NCBI GenBank assembly: GCA_009780415.1
Contig: WRAC01000032.1
Coordinates: forward strand, 1 to 32,102
Direction of reading: 5' to 3'
DNA from: Defluviitaleaceae bacterium
Lineage (GTDB): Bacteria > Bacillota > Clostridia > Lachnospirales > WRAX01
Length of the DNA stretch: 32,102 bases
Below are positions 1 through 7,186 of this stretch, piece after piece; within the stretch, counting starts at the first letter, position 1, and each line of letters begins with the position of its first letter. A program made the position numbers and the translations under genes. Under the pieces are notes generated by a model, which worked only from the letters and a program-made list of their open reading frames with translations, did no database searches and was not told the DNA's origin.

Positions 1-1025
1 CCCCAACGGACACAAGTCGATGCCCACACATACCCAATCCCCGCCGCAATCATGCACACCAGGCCGCCGTCCTTTATTCTGCCCTGCTCAATCCCCAAAA
101 ACAACGACAGGATCTGGTCAATTTGCCCGATATGCCCGTAGTCTTCCAAATAAACGGTCTGCTCCGGCGTGAGCCCCAGCTCCGCAACCATAGCCTCATG
201 CTGCGAACGCTTAAAATGCAATATCGCCAAATAATCAATATCTTTGCGGGTCAAACCGCCGGATTTACGTAAACTTTCATCCACGCATCTGTACCAGTTC
301 GCCACGGAAACCGCGTTAAGCCGCTCCTTCATATGTGCGGCATCCATAAGCCGCAGCGATTTATAGCCCTCATCTACATTATCGGCCTTAAAGGGGTTCG
401 CCGTCCCGCCGATCTCTACCCCCGCGTCCCGCGCCATGCTGCCGTCGCCTATAATATGCGAGCCCAGCACTATGTTTTTACCCAGTCCCTTGCGCAAAAC
501 CAACGCCGCGCCGCCCGCGCCCAAATTATACATCATGGACATGTTTTTGTCGGTATAATCCACAAAATCACCGTTGCGGTAACCGCCGGCTATAAGTATA
601 GTATTTATCTCATCGTCAGCAATCAGCATATCCTTCGCCATCTTTATAGCCGCGCAGGCCGTACAGCAGCGGTTCTGCACATCTATGCCCCAGGCGTTCA
701 CCGCCCCGATGCGCCCCTGTATGTACATGGCCGACGTAGTGAGCGGATATTCCTTCCACTCCTCGCCCATGCAAAGGATTACGTCGATTTCCCCGGGGTC
801 AGCCCCTCCGCGCCTCAACGCGTCCAACGCCGCCAGCGCGCCCATCTCCTGTGTCCCGTCGCGCCCGGGAGTAGGGACGGGCTTTTTCTTTATGCCCAGC
901 TTATCAATAACCGCCTCTTCCGTCCAAAGGCCCTTCGTCGCCTCGGATATCTCCCGCGCCGTCATATAAGTATCGGGAAGGTATATCCCGCAGCTCAAAA
1001 TCCCTACCTCCGCCATATCCCGCAT
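1..1025 (-). CDS. 3-oxoacyl-ACP synthase III (KAS III)-like protein, 3' end cut by window edge
   Basis: The minus-strand frame is open from an ATG at 1025 to base 1, giving 341 codons with no stop. The start has GAGGGG about 11 bases upstream. The fold is thiolase-like: a KAS III-type nucleophile Cys lies in TACAAI (C124, after C120-C121), with His270 in LHFKRS and a Gly-rich C-terminal segment (MIAAGIGYVW) ending close to the edge, so only a few residues are probably missing. Family members condense or transfer acyl groups from CoA or ACP. The third triad residue, Asn in FabH (YGN), appears here as His298 in YGHIGQ, so classical FabH activity is uncertain. The gene diverges from the liv operon and shares palindromic sites with it, so its role may be tied to the imported compound (inference). 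An HMG-CoA-synthase-like or acyltransferase role is possible. Confidence 0.8.
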   Translation of the reverse strand, partial: MRDMAEVGILSCGIYLPDTYMTAREISEATKGLWTEEAVIDKLGIKKKPVPTPGRDGTQEMGALAALDALRRGGADPGEIDVILCMGEEWKEYPLTTSAMYIQGRIGAVNAWGIDVQNRCCTACAAIKMAKDMLIADDEINTILIAGGYRNGDFVDYTDKNMSMMYNLGAGGAALVLRKGLGKNIVLGSHIIGDGSMARDAGVEIGGTANPFKADNVDEGYKSLRLMDAAHMKERLNAVSVANWYRCVDESLRKSGGLTRKDIDYLAILHFKRSQHEAMVAELGLTPEQTVYLEDYGHIGQIDQILSLFLGIEQGRIKDGGLVCMIAAGIGYVWASTCVRW

Positions 1026-1046
1026 TTCCTTCGTTCCCCTCAACAA

Positions 1047-1062
1047 ATGACGATCATGTCAT
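1047..1062. promoter_or_regulatory. Palindromic operator candidate (copy 1), ATGAC-N6-GTCAT
   Basis: ATGAC (1047-1051) and GTCAT (1058-1062) form an inverted repeat separated by six bases. It lies just downstream of the minus-strand promoter at 1075-1103, in the leader of the KAS III-like gene. The same arms and spacing recur at 1213-1228. The placement fits a repressor site; the regulator is unknown. Confidence 0.55.
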
Positions 1063-1074
1063 ATGGTTTTATTA

Positions 1075-1103
1075 AGTATATCAGATAACTTTTGCCATTT
1101 CAA
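1075..1103 (-). promoter_or_regulatory. SigA-type promoter for the KAS III-like gene
   Basis: On the minus strand TTGAAA (1103-1098) is followed after exactly 17 bases by TATACT (1080-1075). The predicted start, near 1068, lies a few bases before the palindrome at 1047-1062. Confidence 0.6.
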
Positions 1104-1162
1104 CATGCTACATAAAAAATCCGGCAAAAAAATTCGATTTATGTTTATTTTTACATTAACAG

Positions 1163-1191
1163 TTGACAAACCGCTTTCACTGCTTTATAAT
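1163..1191 (+). promoter_or_regulatory. Consensus SigA promoter for the liv operon
   Basis: TTGACA (1163-1168), a 17-base spacer and TATAAT (1186-1191) match the housekeeping consensus perfectly. Transcription should begin near 1198, ahead of the palindrome at 1213-1228 and the livH start at 1247. Such a strong promoter usually needs a repressor to be controllable. Confidence 0.88.
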
Positions 1192-1212
1192 ATCAACAAG
1201 TTTAATCCAATA

Positions 1213-1228
1213 ATGACAATAGTGTCAT
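1213..1228. promoter_or_regulatory. Palindromic operator candidate (copy 2), ATGACA-N4-TGTCAT
   Basis: ATGACA (1213-1218) and TGTCAT (1223-1228) are six-base arms around ATAG. The site lies about 15-30 bases after the predicted liv transcription start and before the livH ribosome binding site, where a bound repressor would block elongation. It matches copy 1 at 1047-1062 in arm sequence and spacing. Confidence 0.6.
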
Positions 1229-1246
1229 ATGAAATGGGTGAGTCTA

Positions 1247-2140
1247 ATGAGCGGAGAACTGGGAACCTTAATCCAATTACTGCTGCGCAGCCTTGAAACG
1301 GGCAGCGTATACGCGCTGGCGGCTTTAGGCATAATCATCGTGTTCCGTACCAGCCTGATAACCCATTTCGCCCAAGGCTCCATGGGCATGTTCAACACAT
1401 TTCTGGTAACTACCCTGGTCGTTTCCTTCGCCGTGCCGCTATGGGCGGCGATGCTGTGCGGTGCTGTAAGCGCCGTCATTTGCGGGTTCCTTGTGGATTT
1501 CTTCATAATCCGACGGGCAAAGCGCGTAACGCCGGTAGGCCGCCAAATAATAACCCTTGGCCTTATAATGATTTTCCTGGGCCTTGCGCCCATGGTGTTC
1601 GGCGTTGACCCGCTTCTGCTGCCGCGTTTTATCACAGGCGGCGATTTCAGGATACCCGGGCTCGGCGCGTCCATCTCCCATAACGCCGTATTGAACATCT
1701 CCATCGGCCTGGTGCTGATGGGCACGCTTTTCTACATACTGCAAAAGACAAAACTGGGCCTCGCCGTACGCGTAACGGCTTCAAACGAACCAACGGCGCG
1801 GCTTATGGGCGTCCCGACAAGGACAGTTACACTGCTGGCCTGGGCGGTCGCCGGGGTGCTGGGCATGCTGTCCGGCGTGATGATAGCCCCCGCCACAACG
1901 GTAACGGTCACATTAATGAACATCGTGCAGGTAAACGCGCTGTTCGCCTGCGTTCTGGGCGGGTTCCAGACATTCTACGGCCCCGTCATAGCCGCGTACA
2001 TAATCGGCATCGGCAACAATCTGTTGGTATACTACGTCAGCTCCGTTTGGGGCGGGCAGATAATGTACCTGCTGATACTGATTTTCCTCATCTTCCGGCC
2101 CAACGGGCTTGTCGGCAAGAAGTACGTCAAGAAAGTCTGA
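1247..2140 (+). CDS. livH: Branched-chain amino acid-type ABC transporter, permease LivH
   Basis: The 297-residue polytopic membrane protein has the usual LivH length and layout, with eight or so hydrophobic segments and the C-terminal run of FRPNGLVGKK typical of the family. It pairs with LivM to form the membrane channel of a HAAT-family importer. I chose ATG 1247 because GGGTGAG lies at proper spacing (1236-1242) just before it. An in-frame ATG at 1229 exists, but it abuts the operator palindrome and has no Shine-Dalgarno sequence. It is the first gene of a five-gene operon (H-M-G-F-J) driven by the consensus promoter at 1163-1191. The actual substrate (Leu/Ile/Val, other amino acids, amides or short acids) cannot be read from the permease. 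Confidence 0.92.
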   Translation: MSGELGTLIQLLLRSLETGSVYALAALGIIIVFRTSLITHFAQGSMGMFNTFLVTTLVVSFAVPLWAAMLCGAVSAVICGFLVDFFIIRRAKRVTPVGRQIITLGLIMIFLGLAPMVFGVDPLLLPRFITGGDFRIPGLGASISHNAVLNISIGLVLMGTLFYILQKTKLGLAVRVTASNEPTARLMGVPTRTVTLLAWAVAGVLGMLSGVMIAPATTVTVTLMNIVQVNALFACVLGGFQTFYGPVIAAYIIGIGNNLLVYYVSSVWGGQIMYLLILIFLIFRPNGLVGKKYVKKV

Positions 2141-2152
2141 TAAGGTGAGTAT

Positions 2153-3163
2153 ATGATTGCCAAAATCTATAAAAATCCTTACATACGGTTCATATTGTTC
2201 GGCGTGCTGGCGGCGATGGTTCCGACTCTTGCGGACTGGGGCGTTATCAGGTTCGGCACTATAACGACCCTGACCCAGGTTATCTATTTCGGCATAGCCG
2301 CGCTGGGCCTTAACCTGCTGCTTGGATACTCCGGCTCCATCTCCCTTGGAACAGCGGGGTTTATGGGCCTCGGCGCGTACATAGCGGCTTATGTGTTAAG
2401 CGATCTGAACATGAGCTTCCTCTTGGGCATCCTTATCGCCATTCTCGTCCCCACCGCCATCGGTATACTCGTGGGTCTGGTATCGCTGCGGATATCCGGG
2501 CTTTATTTAGCAATAGCCACCCTTTGCGTGTCCGAAATCCTTCTTGAATCCTTCAGGCAAGCCACCGACATAACCGGCGGCATGAGCGGCAAAAGAACCT
2601 CGTTCCCCAGCATCTTCGGGTACACCTTTGACCGCGCGTCCACTTTTATATTCCTTGTCGCGGTGCTGGTGCTTGTAATGATATTAACATACAACCTTGT
2701 CAACAGCCATCTTGGCCGCGCCTTCAACGCTATGCGCGGAAGCGAGGTGGCAGCCCAGGCCATGGGCGTGAACCTGTTGAAATACCGCTTGATAGCCTTC
2801 GCCCTGGCAACGGCTTACGCGGGGCTTGCGGGGGCGCTGTGCGCGTACTACATCCGCGCCGTATCACCCACGCAATGGAGCCTTAACCTCTCCCTTCTGT
2901 GCCTGGCCGCCGTGGTAATCGGAGGGTTCCGCTCCATCTACGGGACGGTTCTCGGGGCTTTCGTCGTCTGGGCCGTACCCGACCTGTTTTTGAAAAGGCT
3001 GCCCATAATCGGCGATAACCCGGCAATCCCATTCATTTTTAACGGTGTGTTAATAATAGTCGTCATAATGTTCTACCCGCACGGCCTTGTCCACATTACC
3101 CACGACGCGCGCAAACTCCTTAACAAACTGAAAAAGAGGGGAAAGGGGGATGCCGATGCATAA
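2153..3163 (+). CDS. livM: Branched-chain amino acid-type ABC transporter, permease LivM
   Basis: This is the second channel subunit, 336 residues and strongly hydrophobic. It contains the LivM-like stretch AALGLNLLLGYSGSISLG near residues 50-67, the central EAA-type loop region around GRAFNAMRGSEVAAQAMGVN, and a final FYPHGL segment. Its ATG is 12 bases after the livH stop and is preceded by AAGGTGAG. It overlaps livG by 14 bases at the 3' end, so the subunits are probably translationally coupled. Confidence 0.92.
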   Translation: MIAKIYKNPYIRFILFGVLAAMVPTLADWGVIRFGTITTLTQVIYFGIAALGLNLLLGYSGSISLGTAGFMGLGAYIAAYVLSDLNMSFLLGILIAILVPTAIGILVGLVSLRISGLYLAIATLCVSEILLESFRQATDITGGMSGKRTSFPSIFGYTFDRASTFIFLVAVLVLVMILTYNLVNSHLGRAFNAMRGSEVAAQAMGVNLLKYRLIAFALATAYAGLAGALCAYYIRAVSPTQWSLNLSLLCLAAVVIGGFRSIYGTVLGAFVVWAVPDLFLKRLPIIGDNPAIPFIFNGVLIIVVIMFYPHGLVHITHDARKLLNKLKKRGKGDADA

Positions 3164-3977
3164 TACCGTAACCCTTCCCGAGGGCTGTATATTATCCGTG
3201 GAGAACCTCTCCATGCATTTCGGCGGCTTGAAGGCCGTGGACGACCTCTCCTTCGCCGTAAAAGAACGTGAGATATTCGGGCTGATAGGCCCAAACGGAG
3301 CGGGCAAAACAACGGTTTTCAACTGCATAACCCAGTTTTACCGCCCCAAAGAAGGCCGCATATTGTTCAACGCCGGCAGAAAGGGTGAATCTCTGCGCCC
3401 TATGAACCTTGTGGGCCTGCCCGTCCACCGGATCATCCGACTGGGCATGGTGCGCACTTTCCAGAATGTAGAGGTAATAAAAGAGCTGTCCCTGATAGAT
3501 AATGTATTGATAGGCGCGCACATCAAGTTCAAGGCAACCGTACTGGAACAGGCGCTGAAACTCCCCCGCGCCCGGCGCGAGGAAAAAGCCATAAGCGAAA
3601 AAGCCGTTGAAGCCCTTGATTTCTTAGGTATAGCCGACAGAAAAGACCTGCTTGCGGGCGGACAGCCCTACGGCGTCCTGAAAAAAGTCGAGCTGGCACG
3701 AACGCTTATGAGCGAACCGCGCCTTATCATTATGGACGAACCCGCCGCCGGGTTAAACGATTCCGAGACAGACGCGCTGGCGCAATCCATCCGTAAAATC
3801 CGCGATACCTTCGGCTGCGCCGTCTTGCTGGTTGAACACGATATGCGCCTTGTTATGGACGTTTGCGACCGTATCTGCGCCATTTCCTTCGGCAAGTTCC
3901 TTGCCCTGGGCACCGCGCGCGAAATTCAAACCAGCAAGCTTGTCCAAGAGGCCTACTTGGGGGAGGAAGAAGAATGA
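3150..3977 (+). CDS. livG: Branched-chain amino acid-type ABC transporter, ATP-binding LivG
   Basis: This cytoplasmic ATPase has 275 residues. It shows Walker A (GPNGAGKTT), a family-type signature region (QPYGVLKKVELARTL, where LivG proteins normally have an LPYG-like variant rather than LSGGQ), Walker B (LIIMDEPAAGLN) and the switch His in LLVEHDM. It couples ATP hydrolysis to transport through LivH-LivM together with LivF. GAGGGG lies 8 bases before ATG 3150; ATG 3156 is an alternative. The start lies inside the end of livM, and the stop overlaps the livF start as ATGA. Confidence 0.93.
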   Translation: MPMHNTVTLPEGCILSVENLSMHFGGLKAVDDLSFAVKEREIFGLIGPNGAGKTTVFNCITQFYRPKEGRILFNAGRKGESLRPMNLVGLPVHRIIRLGMVRTFQNVEVIKELSLIDNVLIGAHIKFKATVLEQALKLPRARREEKAISEKAVEALDFLGIADRKDLLAGGQPYGVLKKVELARTLMSEPRLIIMDEPAAGLNDSETDALAQSIRKIRDTFGCAVLLVEHDMRLVMDVCDRICAISFGKFLALGTAREIQTSKLVQEAYLGEEEE

Positions 3978-4696
3978 GCCGCCCCTTAGCCCTCTCAGTC
4001 AAAAACCTTAAAATCCGATACGGCGCAATCGAAGCCGTCAAAGGCATGGACCTGGAAGTCCCCGAAGGTTCCGTCGTGGCGCTTCTTGGCGCAAACGGCG
4101 CGGGCAAAACCTCAACCCTCCGCGCCATTTCAGGCCTTGTACCAGCCGCCGGCGGTACCATAACCTTCCAAAACAGGGATATAACATCACTCGACGCTGA
4201 AAAAATAACCGCCTTGGGAATATCCCATTCACCCGAAGGCCGCCAGATTTTCGGGGACCTAACCGTCGAGGAAAATCTGAAGATCGGCTCCTATACCGTA
4301 AAATCCAAGTCAGCCGTCCAGGACTCCTTCAACCGCTGCTACCGTTATTTCCCCCGCTTAATGGAGCGCAAGAAGCAAATGTCCAACACCCTGTCCGGCG
4401 GCGAACTCCAAATGCTGGCAATCGCCCGCGCGCTGATGGCGAACCCCAAGCTCCTGCTCCTCGATGAGCCGTCCCTTGGCCTAGCACCCCTCGTCGTCCG
4501 CGATATCTTCGCCATCATCTCCGATATAAAAAAAGAGGGCGCAACCGTCCTCATAGTAGAGCAAAACGCTCTCCAAACCCTTAAAATAGCCGATTACGCC
4601 TATGTCCTGGAAGTCGGCGCCATGAACATGCACGGCCCCGCTTCCGAGCTGATTAAGGATTCAAGGCTTATCGAAGCGTATCTGGGAGCCCATTGA
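3974..4696 (+). CDS. livF: Branched-chain amino acid-type ABC transporter, ATP-binding LivF
   Basis: This is the second ATPase of the importer, 240 residues from ATG 3974. That start overlaps the livG stop as ATGA and follows GGGGAGGAAG. Motifs in order are Walker A (GANGAGKTS), signature LSGGELQMLAIARAL, Walker B (LLLLDEPSLGLAP) and VEQN, where LivF proteins commonly carry Gln in place of the switch His. A longer in-frame extension back to 3863 runs inside livG and lacks a ribosome binding site, so it is rejected. Confidence 0.93.
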   Translation: MSRPLALSVKNLKIRYGAIEAVKGMDLEVPEGSVVALLGANGAGKTSTLRAISGLVPAAGGTITFQNRDITSLDAEKITALGISHSPEGRQIFGDLTVEENLKIGSYTVKSKSAVQDSFNRCYRYFPRLMERKKQMSNTLSGGELQMLAIARALMANPKLLLLDEPSLGLAPLVVRDIFAIISDIKKEGATVLIVEQNALQTLKIADYAYVLEVGAMNMHGPASELIKDSRLIEAYLGAH

Positions 4697-4739
4697 AAAT
4701 CTCGTTTAGCATTAACTAATAATAAAAGGAGGCTGTAAA

Positions 4740-5963
4740 ATGAAGAAAATCTTTGCGCTGGTACTGACCGCCGCTATGTTGTTTGGCGCGGCGGCTTGCC
4801 AAACGGAATCCGAAGGGACACAGGGTGTTACGGATACATCCATCACCGTGGCGAACTCCGCTGCCGCGTCCGGGGCTTTCGCGCCCGTAGGCGTGCCTTT
4901 CAACGCGGGTATCGAAGCTTATTTCCGTATGGTCAACGAAGGCGAAGGCGGTATTGACGGGCGCAACCTTGTTTTCCTCCACTATACCGACGACGAGTTT
5001 GACCCCATTAAGGGCAAAGCCGCCCTTGAAGGCATGGTTGAGGACGCTAAGGTCTTTGCCATCGTCGGGCATTTCGGCACCCCCACCGTCGCGGCGACTG
5101 TTGAGGATTTGAAAGAGTACGGTATCCCCGCGGTTTACTTCGCCACGGGTATCGGTCAGCTTTACGCCACAAACGCCGCCACGAACGCCGAAGGGTTCAA
5201 TCTCTTCCCCGTCCAGCCCATTTACCAGACCGAGGGCCGCATTATGGTAGCTTACGCGGCGGGTATGTTCGGTGCGTCGAGGATTGGCGTTATTTATACC
5301 AACGACGACGCCGGAATGGATCTCTTCGCCGGCGTGAGAGAACAGGTTGAACTGCTGGATGGCATCGAGCTTGTCGCCGAGCAGGTAACCGCCGGAAGCC
5401 CGGACGTTTCCGCCGCTGTTACGTCAATTAAAAACGCGAACGTCGATTTTATCATTGTCGCGTCTATCCAAGCCACCATGCCCACCATCGTTAAAGAGCT
5501 TGCCGCGCAGAGCGTAAACGTAGATTGCGTCACGACATACGTTAACGTGGCCCTTGCCCAGTCCGCCGCCGTTGCGGAAGATATCCAGGGTAAATTTGAT
5601 GTGTACGGGTTAGGCTGGGTCTCAATGGACTTACCGGAAGATATGGCTGTCTTCGCGGACTGGATCCAAGCCGACTACGCCGCGAACTCGTTCGCCATGG
5701 CTGGCTGGATTGCCGGGCACTTCTTTACCGAAGGCGTACGCCGCTTAGAAGGAAAGGAAGTAACCTGGGAAAGCTACATGGAGGCCCTTGAAGAGGCACC
5801 CATACGGGCTCCCTTCGGCGGATTCGTCGATTTCACCAATGGCCAGCGCCTGGGGGTACAGGAAATGAATCTCTCCAAGATAGTCCCCTTAGCCGATGAA
5901 TTCCCCCTTGGCTGGCAGCAGGTAGGCGGTTTCCAAGGCATCACATCGTTGATTGGAGAATAA
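4740..5963 (+). CDS. livJ: Branched-chain amino acid-type ABC transporter substrate-binding lipoprotein
   Basis: The 407-residue precursor has a lipoprotein signal: MKKIF, a hydrophobic core and a lipobox ending at Cys20 (GAAAC). It would be lipid-anchored outside the membrane. The mature part matches the type I periplasmic binding fold of LivJ/LivK (Peripla_BP_6): ITVANSAAASGAFAPVG at the start, an NEGEGGIDGRNL strand-loop, and VFAIVGHFGTPT. It captures the ligand and delivers it to LivHM. An ideal AAAGGAGG lies before the ATG. It is the last gene of the liv operon, 43 bases after livF, and is followed by a GC-rich stem-loop repeat. Ligand specificity cannot be assigned. Confidence 0.9.
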   Translation: MKKIFALVLTAAMLFGAAACQTESEGTQGVTDTSITVANSAAASGAFAPVGVPFNAGIEAYFRMVNEGEGGIDGRNLVFLHYTDDEFDPIKGKAALEGMVEDAKVFAIVGHFGTPTVAATVEDLKEYGIPAVYFATGIGQLYATNAATNAEGFNLFPVQPIYQTEGRIMVAYAAGMFGASRIGVIYTNDDAGMDLFAGVREQVELLDGIELVAEQVTAGSPDVSAAVTSIKNANVDFIIVASIQATMPTIVKELAAQSVNVDCVTTYVNVALAQSAAVAEDIQGKFDVYGLGWVSMDLPEDMAVFADWIQADYAANSFAMAGWIAGHFFTEGVRRLEGKEVTWESYMEALEEAPIRAPFGGFVDFTNGQRLGVQEMNLSKIVPLADEFPLGWQQVGGFQGITSLIGE

Positions 5964-5967
5964 TTCC

Positions 5968-5990
5968 GGGAGCGCGGGCGTCCCGCCCGC
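5968..5990. repeat. GC-rich 23-bp stem-loop repeat, copy A
   Basis: A perfect hairpin, GCGGGCG-TCC-CGCCCGC (5974-5990), is preceded by GGGAGC. The whole 23 bases recur exactly, inverted, at 7136-7158. No T-tract follows, so it is not a standard intrinsic terminator. It resembles REP-type intergenic repeats and could stabilise the liv mRNA end. Confidence 0.8.
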
Positions 5991-6016
5991 ACCGCAAAGC
6001 CAAATAAAGAAATAAC

Positions 6017-6045
6017 TTGAAATCCTCATTACTGTGATGTACAAT
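6017..6045 (+). promoter_or_regulatory. SigA-type promoter for the Mrp/Mnh antiporter operon
   Basis: TTGAAA (6017-6022), a 17-base spacer and TACAAT (6040-6045). Transcription would begin near 6052, so starts at 6034 or 6037 are excluded and the GTG at 6076 is favoured for mnhE. Confidence 0.65.
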
Positions 6046-6075
6046 TTATTATATCACCGCAATGAGGAGTTTTTT

Positions 6076-6552
6076 GTGGGAAAAGTCTTTTCAATGGCCG
6101 CCTTAACCGCCGTATGGGTTATATTGGCGGAGGGTCTTACATGGCGTAACGTGCTGACAGGATTGATTATAAGTACGATAGCCCTGTTTTTTATCGCCAA
6201 ATTCTTGCCATTGAAAGAAATTTCGAACGTTAATTTCTATAAGCTTGCCACGTACCCGTTTTACCTTATCGGGCAGATTTATTTGGCGGGTTTTCATGTT
6301 ATAAAGATAATACTAAGCGGCCCGAAGGTGGATATTGTTACCGTCCCAACAAAAATAAAGGCTGAGGCGCTGAAAATAATCCTGGTGGATTCCATCACTC
6401 TCACTCCGGGTTCGGTTTTATTGGAATTGAATGATGATAAGATTACTTTGCTGTGGATACGGGACAAGAAGTCGCCAAACGATCCAAAAGCCGCCGAGGA
6501 ACAGCTTAAAGCAAAACTGGAACGCAGATTGTTGAAAGCGCAAAAACCGTAA
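6076..6552 (+). CDS. mnhE: Na+/H+ antiporter (Mrp/Mnh) subunit E
   Basis: This is a small membrane subunit of the multi-protein cation/proton antiporter, 158 residues from a GTG start, the usual MnhE length. The GTG at 6076 has GAGGAG six bases upstream; GTG 6034 and ATG 6037 precede the predicted transcript. Two N-terminal hydrophobic segments are followed by a conserved MnhE stretch, SITLTPGSVLLELNDDKITL, and a basic, soluble tail. It opens an operon with the order E-F-G-B-C-D, as in archaeal Mbh-type membrane arms, rather than the A-B-C-D-E-F-G order of Bacillus mrp. Confidence 0.88.
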   Translation: MGKVFSMAALTAVWVILAEGLTWRNVLTGLIISTIALFFIAKFLPLKEISNVNFYKLATYPFYLIGQIYLAGFHVIKIILSGPKVDIVTVPTKIKAEALKIILVDSITLTPGSVLLELNDDKITLLWIRDKKSPNDPKAAEEQLKAKLERRLLKAQKP

Positions 6553-6564
6553 AGGGGGTGCAAA

Positions 6565-6840
6565 ATGATCGTTTTCTGGGTAATGTTTGCACTGCTGGCA
6601 CTTTACATGGTTCGCACAATTAAAGGCCCCGCCATGTGGGACCGGCTGCTGGGTCTTAATTTAATTTCAACAAAAATAATTGTTATAATTATTGTCGTAG
6701 CATCCATTTACGGTAAACCTTTTTTGCTGGATTTCGCCATAATCTATGCTCTGTCCGGCTTTATCGGCACAATTTTTCTGGCTCTTTTTTTGTCGGAACG
6801 CAGGCTTGGCAAGCAAAGGGGTAACAAAGATGGGTATTGA
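6565..6840 (+). CDS. mnhF: Na+/H+ antiporter subunit F
   Basis: The product is 91 residues and almost entirely hydrophobic, with three predicted membrane spans. It includes the family-like VRTIKGPAMWDRLLGLNLIS near residues 17-36 and a DFAIIYALSGFIGT segment. AAAGGGGG precedes the ATG. It overlaps mnhG by 11 bases, consistent with coupled translation of these small subunits. Confidence 0.88.
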   Translation: MIVFWVMFALLALYMVRTIKGPAMWDRLLGLNLISTKIIVIIIVVASIYGKPFLLDFAIIYALSGFIGTIFLALFLSERRLGKQRGNKDGY

Positions 6841-7183
6841 GAACATCCGGCATCTTATAGGCAATATAATCATTTACATAGGCGCGGCTTTTATGGTTTT
6901 CGGCGTGGTGGGGCTGTTCAGGCTAAAGGATTTCTACCCGCGCATCCTTGTCGCGTCAAAGATAGACACAGTGGGCGTCCTAACACTTATCACAGGCTTC
7001 GCCATACGCCACGGCCTCAGCTTTTTCACAGGCAAGCTGTTTCTGATCATGGTTATCATGCTGATCTTGAACCCGCTTGTAGCGCATATCGTAGCCCGTT
7101 CGGCCTATCTAAGCGGCCATAAAGTAAATGGAATTGCGGGCGGGACGCCCGCGCTCCCAGAGTTAGACGAAAATGGGGAATAG
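6830..7183 (+). CDS. mnhG: Na+/H+ antiporter subunit G, C-terminus formed by a stem-loop repeat
   Basis: This is a 117-residue membrane subunit with three hydrophobic spans and the MnhG hallmark FGVVGLFRLKDFYPRILVASKIDTVG split over residues 22-50. ATG 6830 follows AAAGGGG and lies within the end of mnhF; a longer frame from 6746 overlaps mnhF extensively and is rejected. The last residues, GIAGGTPALPELDENGE, are encoded in part by the 23-bp stem-loop repeat (7136-7158), so the tail seems to have been added or replaced by that repeat. The core subunit looks intact, so function is probably retained. Confidence 0.86.
   Translation: MGIENIRHLIGNIIIYIGAAFMVFGVVGLFRLKDFYPRILVASKIDTVGVLTLITGFAIRHGLSFFTGKLFLIMVIMLILNPLVAHIVARSAYLSGHKVNGIAGGTPALPELDENGE
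7136..7158. repeat. GC-rich 23-bp stem-loop repeat, copy B, inside mnhG
   Basis: This is the exact reverse complement of the repeat at 5968-5990. It lies in frame in the last codons of mnhG and encodes the peptide AGGTPALP. No stop is introduced. Confidence 0.8.
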
Positions 7184-7186
7184 CAA

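Noticed and set aside
333-1088. 251-residue plus-strand open frame opposite the KAS III-like gene
   Set aside because: It runs antisense to a frame with clear KAS III motifs, has no ribosome binding site or family pattern, and its composition fits an antisense shadow in GC-rich codons.
3863-3973. 37-residue N-terminal extension of LivF
   Set aside because: It lies inside livG and has no Shine-Dalgarno; the ATGA start at 3974 with GGGGAGGAAG is far better.
5974-5990. Intrinsic terminator after livJ
   Set aside because: The stem is perfect, but the following bases (ACCGCAAAGC) have no T-run, and the same element lies inside a coding sequence, so it was called a repeat.
6034-6075. Upstream starts (GTG 6034, ATG 6037) for mnhE
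   Set aside because: They overlap or precede the -10 box at 6040-6045, so they would not be in the mRNA; GTG 6076 has GAGGAG and gives the family length.
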